64,000 nucleotides of DNA from Rhodoluna lacicola (lineage in GTDB: Bacteria; Actinomycetota; Actinomycetes; Actinomycetales; Microbacteriaceae): NCBI RefSeq assembly GCF_000699505.1, contig NZ_CP007490.1, positions 558,001 through 622,000 on the forward strand, written 5' to 3'. A program made the translations under genes and the position numbers. The notes beneath the pieces are model-generated. The model was not told where the DNA came from. It searched no databases and worked only from the letters and a program-made list of their open reading frames with translations. This document shows positions 45,128 to 53,330 of the stretch, piece by piece; position 1 is the first letter of the stretch, and each line of letters starts with the position of its first letter.

Positions 45128-46648
45128 ATGATTCAATTCGTTGATCAAGTGACCCTGCACGTGCGCGCCGGTGACGGTGGCGATGGTTGTGTTTCTGTTC
45201 ACCGCGAGAAGTTCAAGCCACTTGGTGGTCCTGACGGCGCCGATGGCGGCAAGGGCGGAAGTGTCTCGCTAATTTCTGATCCAAACGTCACGACCTTGCT
45301 TGATTACCACTTTCACCCTCACCGACAGGGAGGCGACGGTGGCGACGGCGCTGGAGATTACCGAAACGGATTCCAAGGCGAAAGTGTTCAGCTTCCAGTT
45401 CCGGTTGGCACGGTTGTTAAAGATTCCAATGGAAAATTCATTGCTGATCTTGATGAACCCGGAATGGAGCTTGTTATCGCCGAAGGCGGTATGGGTGGTT
45501 TAGGCAACGCAGCTCTTTCAAGCACTAAGCGCAAGGCTCCTGGCTTTGCACTATTTGGCGTTCCTGGCTGGCGCGGCGACATAATTCTTGAACTCAAGAC
45601 TGTTGCAGATGTTGCACTTGTTGGTTACCCATCTGCAGGTAAGTCGTCTTTGATTGCAGCACTAAGTGCCGCACGTCCAAAGATTGCCGACTACCCGTTT
45701 ACAACTTTGCATCCAAACCTTGGCGTGGTTCAGGCTGGAGACACTCGCTTCACCATCGCCGATGTGCCCGGACTCATCGAAGGTGCCAGCGAGGGCAGGG
45801 GTCTGGGGCTCGAGTTTTTGCGTCACGTTGAGCGTTGCGCGGCTTTGCTGCACGTGATTGATTGCGCAACTCTTGAGCCAAACCGTGATCCAATCACTGA
45901 CCTCGACAAGATTCTTAAAGAACTTGATGCCTATGAAGTTCCAGAGGGTCAGGTTCCGCTGACTCAGCGTCCGCAGCTAATCGCCTTGAACAAGGCCGAT
46001 GTTCCAGATGCCCTTGAACTTGCCGAGTTTGTGAAGCCAGACCTTGAGGCGCGCGGCTACCGAGTATTCATCATCTCGGCAATCAGTCACTCGGGTCTAC
46101 GCGAGTTGAATTTTGCGCTGGCTCAGTTGGTGGAAGAGGCACGCAAGGCAAAAGAGACAGAGCCGGTCAAGCCACGAATTCAGTTGATGCAGCAGAAGCG
46201 CGACGAGAATAAGTTTGAGATCAAAAAGGAACACGTCGGCGATGAGGTTATCTTCCGTGTGCTCGGCGTAAAGCCAGAACGCTGGGTTCAACAAACTAAC
46301 TTTGCTAATGAGGAAGCTGTGGGATATCTAGCTGACCGCTTAGCCAAGATTGGTTTGGAGGATCAATTGTTCAAGGCCGGCGCCGAAGCTGGTTCAACCG
46401 TGGTCATCGGTCCGGGTCAGGGAATTGTTTTTGACTGGGAGCCAACCATCACATCAGCCGGTGAACTAATTGCCGGGCCGCGCGGTACCGATGCTCGTAT
46501 GGATCAGCGCGAGCGTCGCACTACAAAAGAACGCCGCGCAAGCTATAAAGAACGTATGGATGCAAAAGCCGCCTTGCGTGAAGAAATGGAAAAAGAAGGC
46601 AAGGCCGGTATCTGGTCTACGCCTGAAGATTTTGAAAAGGATCAGTAA
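45128..46648 (+). CDS. obgE: GTPase Obg (CgtA)
   Basis: 506-aa essential GTPase for 50S assembly and stress control. The glycine-rich Obg domain covers about residues 1-158 (VRAGDGGDGCVSVHREKF), the G domain has G1 GYPSAGKSS, G3 DVPGLIEGASEGRGLG and NKAD, and a C-terminal OCT domain ends near residue 440. The charged tail after that (QRERRTTKERRASYKERM) is the actinobacterial extension. AGGAGGG seven bases before ATG. proB starts directly after its stop. Confidence 0.97.
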   Translation: MIQFVDQVTLHVRAGDGGDGCVSVHREKFKPLGGPDGADGGKGGSVSLISDPNVTTLLDYHFHPHRQGGDGGDGAGDYRNGFQGESVQLPVPVGTVVKDSNGKFIADLDEPGMELVIAEGGMGGLGNAALSSTKRKAPGFALFGVPGWRGDIILELKTVADVALVGYPSAGKSSLIAALSAARPKIADYPFTTLHPNLGVVQAGDTRFTIADVPGLIEGASEGRGLGLEFLRHVERCAALLHVIDCATLEPNRDPITDLDKILKELDAYEVPEGQVPLTQRPQLIALNKADVPDALELAEFVKPDLEARGYRVFIISAISHSGLRELNFALAQLVEEARKAKETEPVKPRIQLMQQKRDENKFEIKKEHVGDEVIFRVLGVKPERWVQQTNFANEEAVGYLADRLAKIGLEDQLFKAGAEAGSTVVIGPGQGIVFDWEPTITSAGELIAGPRGTDARMDQRERRTTKERRASYKERMDAKAALREEMEKEGKAGIWSTPEDFEKDQ

Positions 46649-47434
46649 TTGACTCTTAGAGACAAAAGCGAATTGGCTGTTGCCAAGCGAGTCGTCGTTA
46701 AGGTCGGCTCGTCATCGATTAGCGGCGCAAACGCAGACAAGATTCAGTCGCTGGTCGATGCGCTGGCCAAGGCTCATTCTCGCGGTGTTGAGATAATCTT
46801 GGTCACCTCAGGAGCAATCGCAACGGCGCTACCAATTTTTAATCTGGATTCGCGACCAGATGACCTTGCCACCGTTCAGGCGTTGGCTTCAGTGGGTCAG
46901 AGCAAACTGATTGCTCGGTATCAACAGTCTTTAGACAAGTACTCAATCATCGTTGGCCAGGTTTTGCTCACCGCAGGTGACTTTGAAGTTGAAGAGACTC
47001 GCAGAAATGCCAAGGCCACTTTGGATCGACTGGTCAAGCTGCGAGCACTTCCAATCGTCAACGAAAATGACACCGTGGCTACCCATGAGATTAAATTTGG
47101 CGACAACGATCGTCTTGCAGCTCTGGTGGCAGTTTTAGTTGACGCCGATGCACTAATTTTGCTCAGCGATGTTGATGCCCTTTACGACATGCCACCAACA
47201 AAAGCTGGTGCCAAGCGAATAGAAACAGTGCTGTTCGGCGAAGAACTTGCCGGGGTTGAAATTGGTGGCAGCAGCACCAACGTAGGCACCGGCGGAGCCG
47301 TGACCAAAGTCTCAGCGGCTAAAGTTGCAACTGAGGCAGGTGTTAGCGTTTTGCTTACCAACACCGATCAAGTTTCTCTTGCCCTAGACGGTGCTGACAT
47401 TGGTACCTGGTTTCAGGCCAACCCAAATAAATAA
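46649..47434 (+). CDS. proB: Glutamate 5-kinase without PUA domain
   Basis: 261-aa amino acid kinase giving gamma-glutamyl phosphate, the first step of proline synthesis. VVVKVGSSSISG, LVTSGAIATAL, NENDTVATHEIKFGDND and GTGGAVTKVSAAKVA are the kinase motifs. E. coli and B. subtilis ProB are near 365 aa because of a C-terminal PUA domain; it is absent here, and the gene ends cleanly. TTG start immediately after the obgE stop. proA follows 21 bases on. Confidence 0.94.
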   Translation: MTLRDKSELAVAKRVVVKVGSSSISGANADKIQSLVDALAKAHSRGVEIILVTSGAIATALPIFNLDSRPDDLATVQALASVGQSKLIARYQQSLDKYSIIVGQVLLTAGDFEVEETRRNAKATLDRLVKLRALPIVNENDTVATHEIKFGDNDRLAALVAVLVDADALILLSDVDALYDMPPTKAGAKRIETVLFGEELAGVEIGGSSTNVGTGGAVTKVSAAKVATEAGVSVLLTNTDQVSLALDGADIGTWFQANPNK

Positions 47435-47455
47435 ATAACCGAGCAGAAGGCGACC

Positions 47456-48703
47456 ATGACAACCGCACTCGACAAAATTAAGCTGGCGAAGGCCGCAACT
47501 GGCTCTTTGGCTCAGGCCGCAACATCAACAAAAAACGAGGCTCTTCGTCAGATCTCTCTCTTGCTGAATGCCCGTGCGGATGAAATCATCTTGGCTAATG
47601 ACCAAGACATAGCTAACGGTCAGGCGGAATCAATGACCGAGAGCCTGCAGGATCGATTGCGTCTAAACCACGATCGAATTTCTGCCATTGCAGAAGCTGT
47701 TTTGAAAATCATCAGCCTGCCGGATCCCATCGGCGACGTGATTCGTGGCATGTCTCTGCCAAACGCTCTGAAGCTTACCCAGGTCCGGGTGCCACTTGGA
47801 TTAATCGGTGTGATCTACGAGGCACGTCCAAACGTGACGATTGATATTGCGGTGCTGGCAATCAAGAGTGGCAACGCTGTAGTTTTGCGCGGGGGGCGTG
47901 CTGCCGAGAATACCAATCGCGTGTTGGTCAAAATTCTCCAGGATGCCTTGGCGATTGCTGGTATCAATGCTGATGCCGTCCAGACCGTTGACGAGTTTGG
48001 CCGCGATGGCGGCACTGTAATGATGCAGGCAGTGGGTCTGATAGACGTTTTGATTCCGCGCGGGGGCGCCGGATTAATTCAACAGGTCGTGCAAGAAGCC
48101 AAAGTGCCTGTTATTCAGACCGGCGATGGCGTGGTTCACATATACATCGATGAAACGGCCCGTTTGGATTGGTCTGTGAACATCGTGCACAACGCCAAAG
48201 TTCAACGCCCAAGCGTGTGCAATGCGGCAGAGACCCTGCTAATTCATGAATCGGCAGTTGAGCGAATTTTGCCGGCGGTGCTCGACAAACTTTCTGAATC
48301 TGGTGTCACAATTCACGGTGACGAAATTACTCAGGCAAACTTTTTTGCTGCCGTACCTGCGACGGATGAAGACTGGGCAACTGAGTACCACGACCTCGAT
48401 ATTTCGGTCAAGGTTGTCAAGAATATGGATGAGGCGCTGGCCCACATTGCAAAGTACTCCACGAAGCACACCGAGTCGATAATCACAGAAAATGTGGAGA
48501 ATGCGGAACGTTTCTTGGCAGAGGTTGATGCATCTACAGTCATGGTTAACGCATCGACCCGTTTCACCGACGGCGGGGAATTTGGCTTTGGTGCTGAGGT
48601 GGGAATTTCAACCCAGAAGCTGCACGCCCGTGGGCCGATGGGGTTGCCGGAACTTACCACCACAAAATGGTTGGTTCGCGGATCCGGTCAGGTCAGGGGC
48701 TAA
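47456..48703 (+). CDS. proA: Gamma-glutamyl phosphate reductase
   Basis: 415-aa NADPH-dependent aldehyde dehydrogenase-fold enzyme, second step of proline synthesis. The active-site cysteine is in RPSVCNAAETLL; RPNVTIDIAVLAIKSGNAVVLRGG and the late RFTDGGEFGFGAEVGIST are typical. AGAAGG before the ATG. Acts together with the upstream proB product, whose intermediate is unstable and probably channelled. Confidence 0.96.
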   Translation: MTTALDKIKLAKAATGSLAQAATSTKNEALRQISLLLNARADEIILANDQDIANGQAESMTESLQDRLRLNHDRISAIAEAVLKIISLPDPIGDVIRGMSLPNALKLTQVRVPLGLIGVIYEARPNVTIDIAVLAIKSGNAVVLRGGRAAENTNRVLVKILQDALAIAGINADAVQTVDEFGRDGGTVMMQAVGLIDVLIPRGGAGLIQQVVQEAKVPVIQTGDGVVHIYIDETARLDWSVNIVHNAKVQRPSVCNAAETLLIHESAVERILPAVLDKLSESGVTIHGDEITQANFFAAVPATDEDWATEYHDLDISVKVVKNMDEALAHIAKYSTKHTESIITENVENAERFLAEVDASTVMVNASTRFTDGGEFGFGAEVGISTQKLHARGPMGLPELTTTKWLVRGSGQVRG

Positions 48704-48759
48704 TTCGGCCAATCTGGCTCTTGCCTAGGTTATTCTTGAACTAGTTCTTAGGAGAAATA

Positions 48760-48948
48760 ATGAACGCAATTCTTGCTTCGGTAGCCGAAGGTGAACACGA
48801 GGCCTACGTGACGCTTCCGTTCCCTGGAATATTTTTTGGCGTTATCGCCATGGGAGTATTCCTTCTATTGGGTTGGATCACCTGGTCCTACCGTGACGTG
48901 GCCAATCGCCACGAGCACAAGGTAGACGACTCCAAGGCGCACCACTAG
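48760..48948 (+). CDS. Small single-helix membrane protein, unknown
   Basis: 62 aa with one hydrophobic helix (about residues 23-43, FPGIFFGVIAMGVFLLLGWI) and a hydrophilic His/Lys/Asp-rich C-terminal tail (RHEHKVDDSKAHH). A good Shine-Dalgarno (TTAGGAG) makes it credible as a gene. It sits between proA and nadD, where a small membrane protein is common in related genomes. Function unknown. Confidence 0.7.
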   Translation: MNAILASVAEGEHEAYVTLPFPGIFFGVIAMGVFLLLGWITWSYRDVANRHEHKVDDSKAHH

Positions 48949-48971
48949 GAGCCACCTAGGGCTTTTCTCGC

Positions 48972-49559
48972 ATGAGCAAAATTCGTCTCGGCGTGATGGG
49001 TGGAACTTTTGACCCAATTCACTTTGGTCACCTAGTAGCTGCTAGCGAAGCTGCTTCTGCGTTTGGCCTAGATGAAGTTATTTTCGTGCCAGCGGGCGAA
49101 CCTTGGCAAAAGCAAGCTCAAACGAGTTCAAAACACCGATACGCAATGACTCGATTGGCAATCAGGAAAAACAAGCTTTTCTCGATTAGCGACGTTGATG
49201 TAAAACGAACTGGGCCGACCTACACGGTGGATACTTTGAGAGATCTTCGGGCAATCCACCCAGATGCGGAATTCTTTTTCATCACCGGCGCAGATGCAAT
49301 TTCGAACATCCTCACTTGGAAAGATGTCGACAAGATTTGGTCATTGGCGCATTTTGTTGGGGTCACCAGACCTGGTCACGCACTTAAGCCTCCAGCTGTT
49401 CAACCCGGGGTGGTTTCAATTTTAGAAATTCCAGCACTGGCTATCTCGTCGACGGATATTCGTGACAGAGTTAGGTCTGGAAAGCCTATCGACTACCTTC
49501 TTCCGCAGCGGGTACTCAAGTACATAGCCAAGCATCATCTATACCGGGGGACTGAATGA
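48972..49559 (+). CDS. nadD: Nicotinate-nucleotide adenylyltransferase
   Basis: 195-aa enzyme that makes deamido-NAD from nicotinate mononucleotide and ATP. The nucleotidyltransferase motif GGTFDPIHFGHLVAAS is at residues 10-25, and ISSTDIRDRVRSGKPIDYLLP is the second motif. A TAGGGC hexamer lies nine bases before the ATG. The next gene overlaps its stop (ATGA), the usual nadD to rsfS arrangement with one gene inserted. Confidence 0.95.
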   Translation: MSKIRLGVMGGTFDPIHFGHLVAASEAASAFGLDEVIFVPAGEPWQKQAQTSSKHRYAMTRLAIRKNKLFSISDVDVKRTGPTYTVDTLRDLRAIHPDAEFFFITGADAISNILTWKDVDKIWSLAHFVGVTRPGHALKPPAVQPGVVSILEIPALAISSTDIRDRVRSGKPIDYLLPQRVLKYIAKHHLYRGTE

Positions 49560-50371
49560 ACGAGGGGCAGTTTAATTTTCCGCCTCTGACCAGAAACCAA
49601 TTGTTGCAAATGGGGCGAATTGTTGATGATTCGAATTCGGTTAAGGCGCAAACTGTTGTCGAGGCGGCAGATCATAATTCAACTATTCCAAAAACAACTG
49701 TTGCACAGATTGCAACTAGTGGCGTTGTAAATCCATACGCACCAAAAATTGATGCACCAAAAATGGACACTTCGGCAGAAGCGGCGCCAAAAGTCGAGCC
49801 CCCACAGTTAGAGTCTCTAAAACTCGAACCTGAAAACCAATTTTCGCAAATCCCAGTTGAGGCGACCACTATAGAACCGGTAACCGAGCAGGTTGAAGCG
49901 GCAGCCTACGAGCCGGTATTAGGCGAGGCAGAAGAACCACTTACATCCCAGATTCAGCTTTTTGACGTGTCGCCAAACCTAAACATTGAGCCACAGACCG
50001 CCTCGATAATCATTGACAACTTTGAGCCCCTGGATGCGATTTCGATTGCAATTTCTGAAACCGGTGAGTTGCTAAAGACCGGCTCAATCGAATTGCCAAA
50101 TCTTTCAACCAATACCGGTGAAATTGCCACAATTTTGGATGCCGCTCAGGTGGATGAGGCAATCGCCGCGGATAGCGTAAATGGCTATGTGTCAACAATT
50201 GCACCGCTTCGAGCAAGTGGCGTTGTAAACACCGCGGGCAAAATTGGAATCATGCCATCAAGGTCTGCAAAGGGGCAGGGTGGTGGATTCGCGATACTGA
50301 CACTGTCACTTCTGATGATTACCGCCGGCGGTTTGGTACTGGCAGCGTTTATGCTTGGACTCTTGAAGTAA
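49556..50371 (+). CDS. Acidic low-complexity protein with C-terminal membrane anchor
   Basis: 271 aa, no family recognised. Residues 1-230 are rich in Glu, Pro, Ala, Thr and Ile and look disordered; one hydrophobic helix near the C terminus (AILTLSLLMITAGGLVLAAFML) would leave the long part cytoplasmic if tail-anchored. A short motif repeats: SGVVNPYAPKI near residue 57 and SGVVNTAGKIG near 220. It overlaps nadD by four bases and is followed by rsfS, so it is expressed with NAD and ribosome-silencing genes. The poor complexity suggests rapid divergence. Confidence 0.65.
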   Translation: MNEGQFNFPPLTRNQLLQMGRIVDDSNSVKAQTVVEAADHNSTIPKTTVAQIATSGVVNPYAPKIDAPKMDTSAEAAPKVEPPQLESLKLEPENQFSQIPVEATTIEPVTEQVEAAAYEPVLGEAEEPLTSQIQLFDVSPNLNIEPQTASIIIDNFEPLDAISIAISETGELLKTGSIELPNLSTNTGEIATILDAAQVDEAIAADSVNGYVSTIAPLRASGVVNTAGKIGIMPSRSAKGQGGGFAILTLSLLMITAGGLVLAAFMLGLLK

Positions 50372-50385
50372 ACCTAAGGACCTAA

Positions 50386-50754
50386 TTGCCCGCAACTAAA
50401 AAAGCTATCGAGGTGGCCAACATAGCCGCTGCCGCTGCAGCTGAAAAACTTGCCGAAAACATAATCGCGCTGGATGTCACTGAACCCATGCCGCTAACCG
50501 ATGTCTTTCTTCTGGCTTCAGGCAGAAATGAGCGTCAGGTTGCGGCAATTGCCGATGAAATTGAGCTGAAGCTACATGAGGCTGGAATAAAGTACCTTCG
50601 TCGCGAGGGCAAAGAGACTGGCAGATGGATTCTGCTGGATTTTGGTGACGTTATCTGCCACGTGATGCACGAGGAAGATCGGATGTACTATTCGCTTGAG
50701 CGGCTCTGGAAGGACTGCCCGGTCGTAAAGCTGGATGCAGTTCCAACCGCCTAG
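50386..50754 (+). CDS. rsfS: Ribosome silencing factor
   Basis: 122-aa Iojap/RsfS protein that binds L14 and blocks 30S-50S joining when nutrients are short. ENIIALDVTEPMPLTDVFLLASGRNERQVAAIADEIE and the GDVICHVMHEEDRMYYSLERLW segment are typical. TTG start. Usual nadD neighbour; here one gene lies between. Confidence 0.95.
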   Translation: MPATKKAIEVANIAAAAAAEKLAENIIALDVTEPMPLTDVFLLASGRNERQVAAIADEIELKLHEAGIKYLRREGKETGRWILLDFGDVICHVMHEEDRMYYSLERLWKDCPVVKLDAVPTA

Positions 50755-50791
50755 TTTGTTGTAAACTAAGGGAGTTGCTTTGGCAACGAAT

Positions 50792-50864
50792 GGGCCTATG
50801 GCGCAGCTGGTAGCGCACCTGCATGGCATGCAGGGGGTCAGGGGTTCAAATCCCCTTAGGTCCA
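50792..50864 (+). tRNA. tRNA-Ala (GGC)
   Basis: Acceptor GGGCCTA/TAGGTCC (one G-U), D arm GCGC/GCGC, anticodon stem CCTGC/GCAGG with loop ATGGCAT (anticodon GGC, reading GCC), T arm AGGGG/CCCCT. Unlike the other four tRNAs here, CCA is not encoded (ACAAG follows), so it must be added. TAAACT at 50762-50767 is a possible -10. Confidence 0.95.
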
Positions 50865-50872
50865 CAAGAATC

Positions 50873-50911
50873 ACCCGTCAACACCGCTCAGGTGCTGGCG
50901 GGTTTCTCTTT
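50873..50911 (+). terminator. Terminator after tRNA-Ala
   Basis: A 13-position stem with one mismatch (ACCCGTCAACACC / GGTGCTGGCGGGT), five-base loop, then TTTCTCTTT. Also lies before the convergent DUF167 gene. Confidence 0.75.
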
Positions 50912-50953
50912 GCTCAACACGGTCTACTTGTTGCGGCGGAATTTGAAGTCAGT

Positions 50954-51178
50954 TTAGATGTCCAGAGAAATGCGCTTAATTCTTGAGGTAAAACCTGACT
51001 CTATTACGACTCGTGATTTTGATATCTGAAAATGCTTTGCGAGAAGTTCGATGAGCCCTTCGTTTGCAGCGCCATCGACAGCACGTTGCAGCAAATAGAC
51101 GGTGTAACTGCCATCGTCATTTACCTCAACCAGGGGACCTTTTTTAGAACCCGGCTTGACCAGCACTGTAACTCGCAC
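50954..51178 (-). CDS. DUF167 (YggU-like) protein
   Basis: 74-aa small cytoplasmic protein: MRVTVLVKPGSKKGPLVEV, VDGAANEGLIELLAKHF and KSRVVIESGFTSRIKRISL are the DUF167 signature segments. Function is unknown in bacteria. GTG start with TAAGTT six bases upstream, so leaderless. Divergent from deoC with only 22 bases between starts. Confidence 0.88.
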   Translation of the reverse strand: MRVTVLVKPGSKKGPLVEVNDDGSYTVYLLQRAVDGAANEGLIELLAKHFQISKSRVVIESGFTSRIKRISLDI

Positions 51179-51184
51179 AAAACA

Positions 51185-51194
51185 AACTTAGACT
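51185..51194. promoter_or_regulatory. Overlapping divergent -10 elements for DUF167 gene and deoC
   Basis: The ten bases AACTTAGACT read TAGACT on the plus strand, six bases (GAAACC) before the deoC ATG, and TAAGTT on the minus strand, six bases (TGTTTT) before the DUF167 GTG. The two hexamers share two bases, so both promoters cannot be open at once. Confidence 0.55.
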
Positions 51195-51200
51195 GAAACC

Positions 51201-51896
51201 ATGAGTAAGACATACCGCGGCTACACCCTTGAGCAAGTAGCTAAAACCATTGATCATTCAATCCTTAAACCCGACTTCACCTATGCTGACGTGGCTGCGG
51301 GCGCTGAGCTGGCGCTCAAGTACAACACCGCTTCGTACTGCATCAGGCCAATGGATGTGGTGGCGGCGGCTAAAGCTTTGGCCGGCAGCAGCGTGAATGT
51401 CTGCACCGTGATTGGGTTCCCTCACGGTTCTACAACAACCGCAACCAAGGTTTTTGAAACAATTGATGCCATTGGAAATGGAGCAGTTGAAATTGACATG
51501 GTCATAAACGTGTCTGCGCTACTTTCGGGTGACTACGACTTCGTCGAGCAAGACATTCGCGCTGTCGTTGATGCGGCTCACGCCAAGGGAGCATCGGTCA
51601 AGGTTATTTTTGAAACTGCGTTTTTGAACGACAGCCAAATCGTCAAAGCCTGCGAACTCACGGAGCACGCCGGCGCGGACTACGTAAAAACCTCAACGGG
51701 CTTTGCTAGTGAAGGTGCAACAACTCATAACGTTGCGCTGATGAAGCGGACAGTAGGGGACCGACTCAAGGTTAAGTCTTCCGGTGGAGTTCGAACGCTG
51801 GATCAATTAATTGACTACATGGACCTAGGAGTGACCAGATCAGGCTGCTCAGCAACTGGCCAGGTACTTGAAGAGTTCATCGCAAAGGCTGTTTAG
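51201..51896 (+). CDS. deoC: Deoxyribose-phosphate aldolase
   Basis: 231-aa class I aldolase that splits 2-deoxyribose-5-phosphate to acetaldehyde and glyceraldehyde-3-phosphate in deoxynucleoside salvage. The Schiff-base lysine is in ADYVKTSTGF and the second lysine in RLKVKSSGGVR; IDHSILKPDFTYADV is the N-terminal signature. No other deo gene adjoins. Leaderless promoter shared with the DUF167 gene. Confidence 0.95.
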   Translation: MSKTYRGYTLEQVAKTIDHSILKPDFTYADVAAGAELALKYNTASYCIRPMDVVAAAKALAGSSVNVCTVIGFPHGSTTTATKVFETIDAIGNGAVEIDMVINVSALLSGDYDFVEQDIRAVVDAAHAKGASVKVIFETAFLNDSQIVKACELTEHAGADYVKTSTGFASEGATTHNVALMKRTVGDRLKVKSSGGVRTLDQLIDYMDLGVTRSGCSATGQVLEEFIAKAV

Positions 51897-51900
51897 TCGA

Positions 51901-52536
51901 TTGATAAACCCAAGAGACTCCTCGCGACCACATGTCTGGCAACCGAGCGATGACGTTGCCGGAAATCGAACCCTTTTGCTTTTACACGGTTCAGGTGCCG
52001 ATGAATTTGACTTACTGAGTCTTGGAAAAGCCCTGGACCCAAGTGCAAACTTGATATCGCCAAGGGGGCTTCGAAAGAGTGACGGTGCTAATCGATTCTT
52101 CAAACTTCTTGAGCAAGACAACTACGACGAGAACGAAGTAATTGAAAACTCCTCGGAATTAGCTGATTTTTTGTGGAACACCTCCGGCGAGTATGGATTC
52201 AATCCTGACAATGTGGTTGCGGTGGGTTTCTCAAACGGGGCCAACGCCGCAACATCGCTGACTTTGCTTCATCCGGATTCCGTGGCGGGAGTGGTGGCAT
52301 TTGGAAATAATAAAGTTTTCCAAGAAACTCCATTTCCTAAAGGGCGGCCCAACTTGACTGGCAAGAAAGTTTGGATTGCCAATGGCGCCGCAGACCCCTA
52401 CTCGCCGAGAGATCGAGTTGAAGCCCTGATTGCCGAGTTTGAATCCCTGGGAGCTGAGGTTAAATATTTTCTTCACTCAGGGGGACACACGATTTCTCCA
52501 GAGCACGTTCAGCGAATTCACAGTGATCTTGCGTAA
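51901..52536 (+). CDS. Alpha/beta hydrolase (carboxylesterase/phospholipase family)
   Basis: About 211 aa with the esterase fold: oxyanion segment LLLLHGSGADEFDLLSLG, nucleophile elbow GFSNGANAA, Asp in NGAADPYSP and His in SGGHTISPEH, which together form the triad. Resembles YpfH/carboxylesterase proteins of about 210 residues acting on short esters or phospholipids. I chose TTG at 51901, just after the deoC stop; the frame is open 33 bases further upstream inside deoC. Substrate unknown. Confidence 0.87.
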   Translation: MINPRDSSRPHVWQPSDDVAGNRTLLLLHGSGADEFDLLSLGKALDPSANLISPRGLRKSDGANRFFKLLEQDNYDENEVIENSSELADFLWNTSGEYGFNPDNVVAVGFSNGANAATSLTLLHPDSVAGVVAFGNNKVFQETPFPKGRPNLTGKKVWIANGAADPYSPRDRVEALIAEFESLGAEVKYFLHSGGHTISPEHVQRIHSDLA

Positions 52537-52574
52537 CATTTTCTTCACCAGGCAAATAATCGAAAGGTAATTAC

Positions 52575-53330
52575 GTGGCTATTTCGCACAACCCAATCTT
52601 CAACCAGGCAATGTCCACCGGCGTCGAGGTCGCTCGAGTTGACCAGGCCGCCGTTGATTCTGAGTTTGCAAAAATCACTTCAGGCCCAAAGATGACCGTC
52701 GAAGGAACCGCCGGAAAAGTTTTTGGGATGTTTCTGGTTCTACTAGCAACCGCTGGTGTGACCTGGTTCTTTGGTTTGACCGGGTTAATGTTCCCAGCCA
52801 TGATCGTTGGTTTGGGCCTAGGTCTTTGGGCCACCTTCGGTAAGAAAGTTCGTCCGGGTGTCGTGATTGCTTACGCGGCAGCAGAGGGTGTTTTTCTTGG
52901 TGCGCTAACTAGAATTTTCGAAACCATGTACCCAGGAATTGCCCAGCAGGCAGTGCTTGCAACACTTTGCACCGCCGGCGCTATGTTTGCTGCCTACCGA
53001 TACGGATGGATCAAAGTAAATGCTCGATTCACTCGAGTAATGACTTTCGCTTTGTTCGGCTACATGGCATTCGCGTTGATCAATCTTGCTGTGGGTCTGT
53101 TTACCAATTCATCGGGTGCGTACGGCACCGGATTTGGTTGGTTAATCGCTCTGGTTGGCGTGGGCTTAGCTGCCTTCACTCTAAATCTTGATTTTGAGGC
53201 AATCACCGTTGGTGCTCGAGAAGGATTACCGGTTGAGACCGAGTGGCGCGCCGCCTTTGGATTGGTGTCTTCTCTAATCTGGCTTTACGTAGAGATCCTG
53301 CGTCTGCTATCGATTTTCAATCGAGACTAA
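52575..53330 (+). CDS. Bax inhibitor-1/YccA family membrane protein
   Basis: 251 aa with about seven helices after a hydrophilic N terminus of roughly 45 residues (NPIFNQAMSTGVEVARVD). The late GLVSSLIWLYVEILRLLSI with conserved acidic residue, and LNLDFEAITVGAREGLP, match actinobacterial BI-1-like proteins. The family includes pH-sensitive calcium leak channels; YccA in E. coli restrains FtsH. GTG start with AAAGG upstream. Convergent, with a four-base overlap, to the YedK gene. Confidence 0.88.
   Translation: MAISHNPIFNQAMSTGVEVARVDQAAVDSEFAKITSGPKMTVEGTAGKVFGMFLVLLATAGVTWFFGLTGLMFPAMIVGLGLGLWATFGKKVRPGVVIAYAAAEGVFLGALTRIFETMYPGIAQQAVLATLCTAGAMFAAYRYGWIKVNARFTRVMTFALFGYMAFALINLAVGLFTNSSGAYGTGFGWLIALVGVGLAAFTLNLDFEAITVGAREGLPVETEWRAAFGLVSSLIWLYVEILRLLSIFNRD

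Noticed and set aside
50780-50986. 68-aa plus-strand open frame over tRNA-Ala
   Set aside because: It translates the tRNA and its terminator, so it is not coding.
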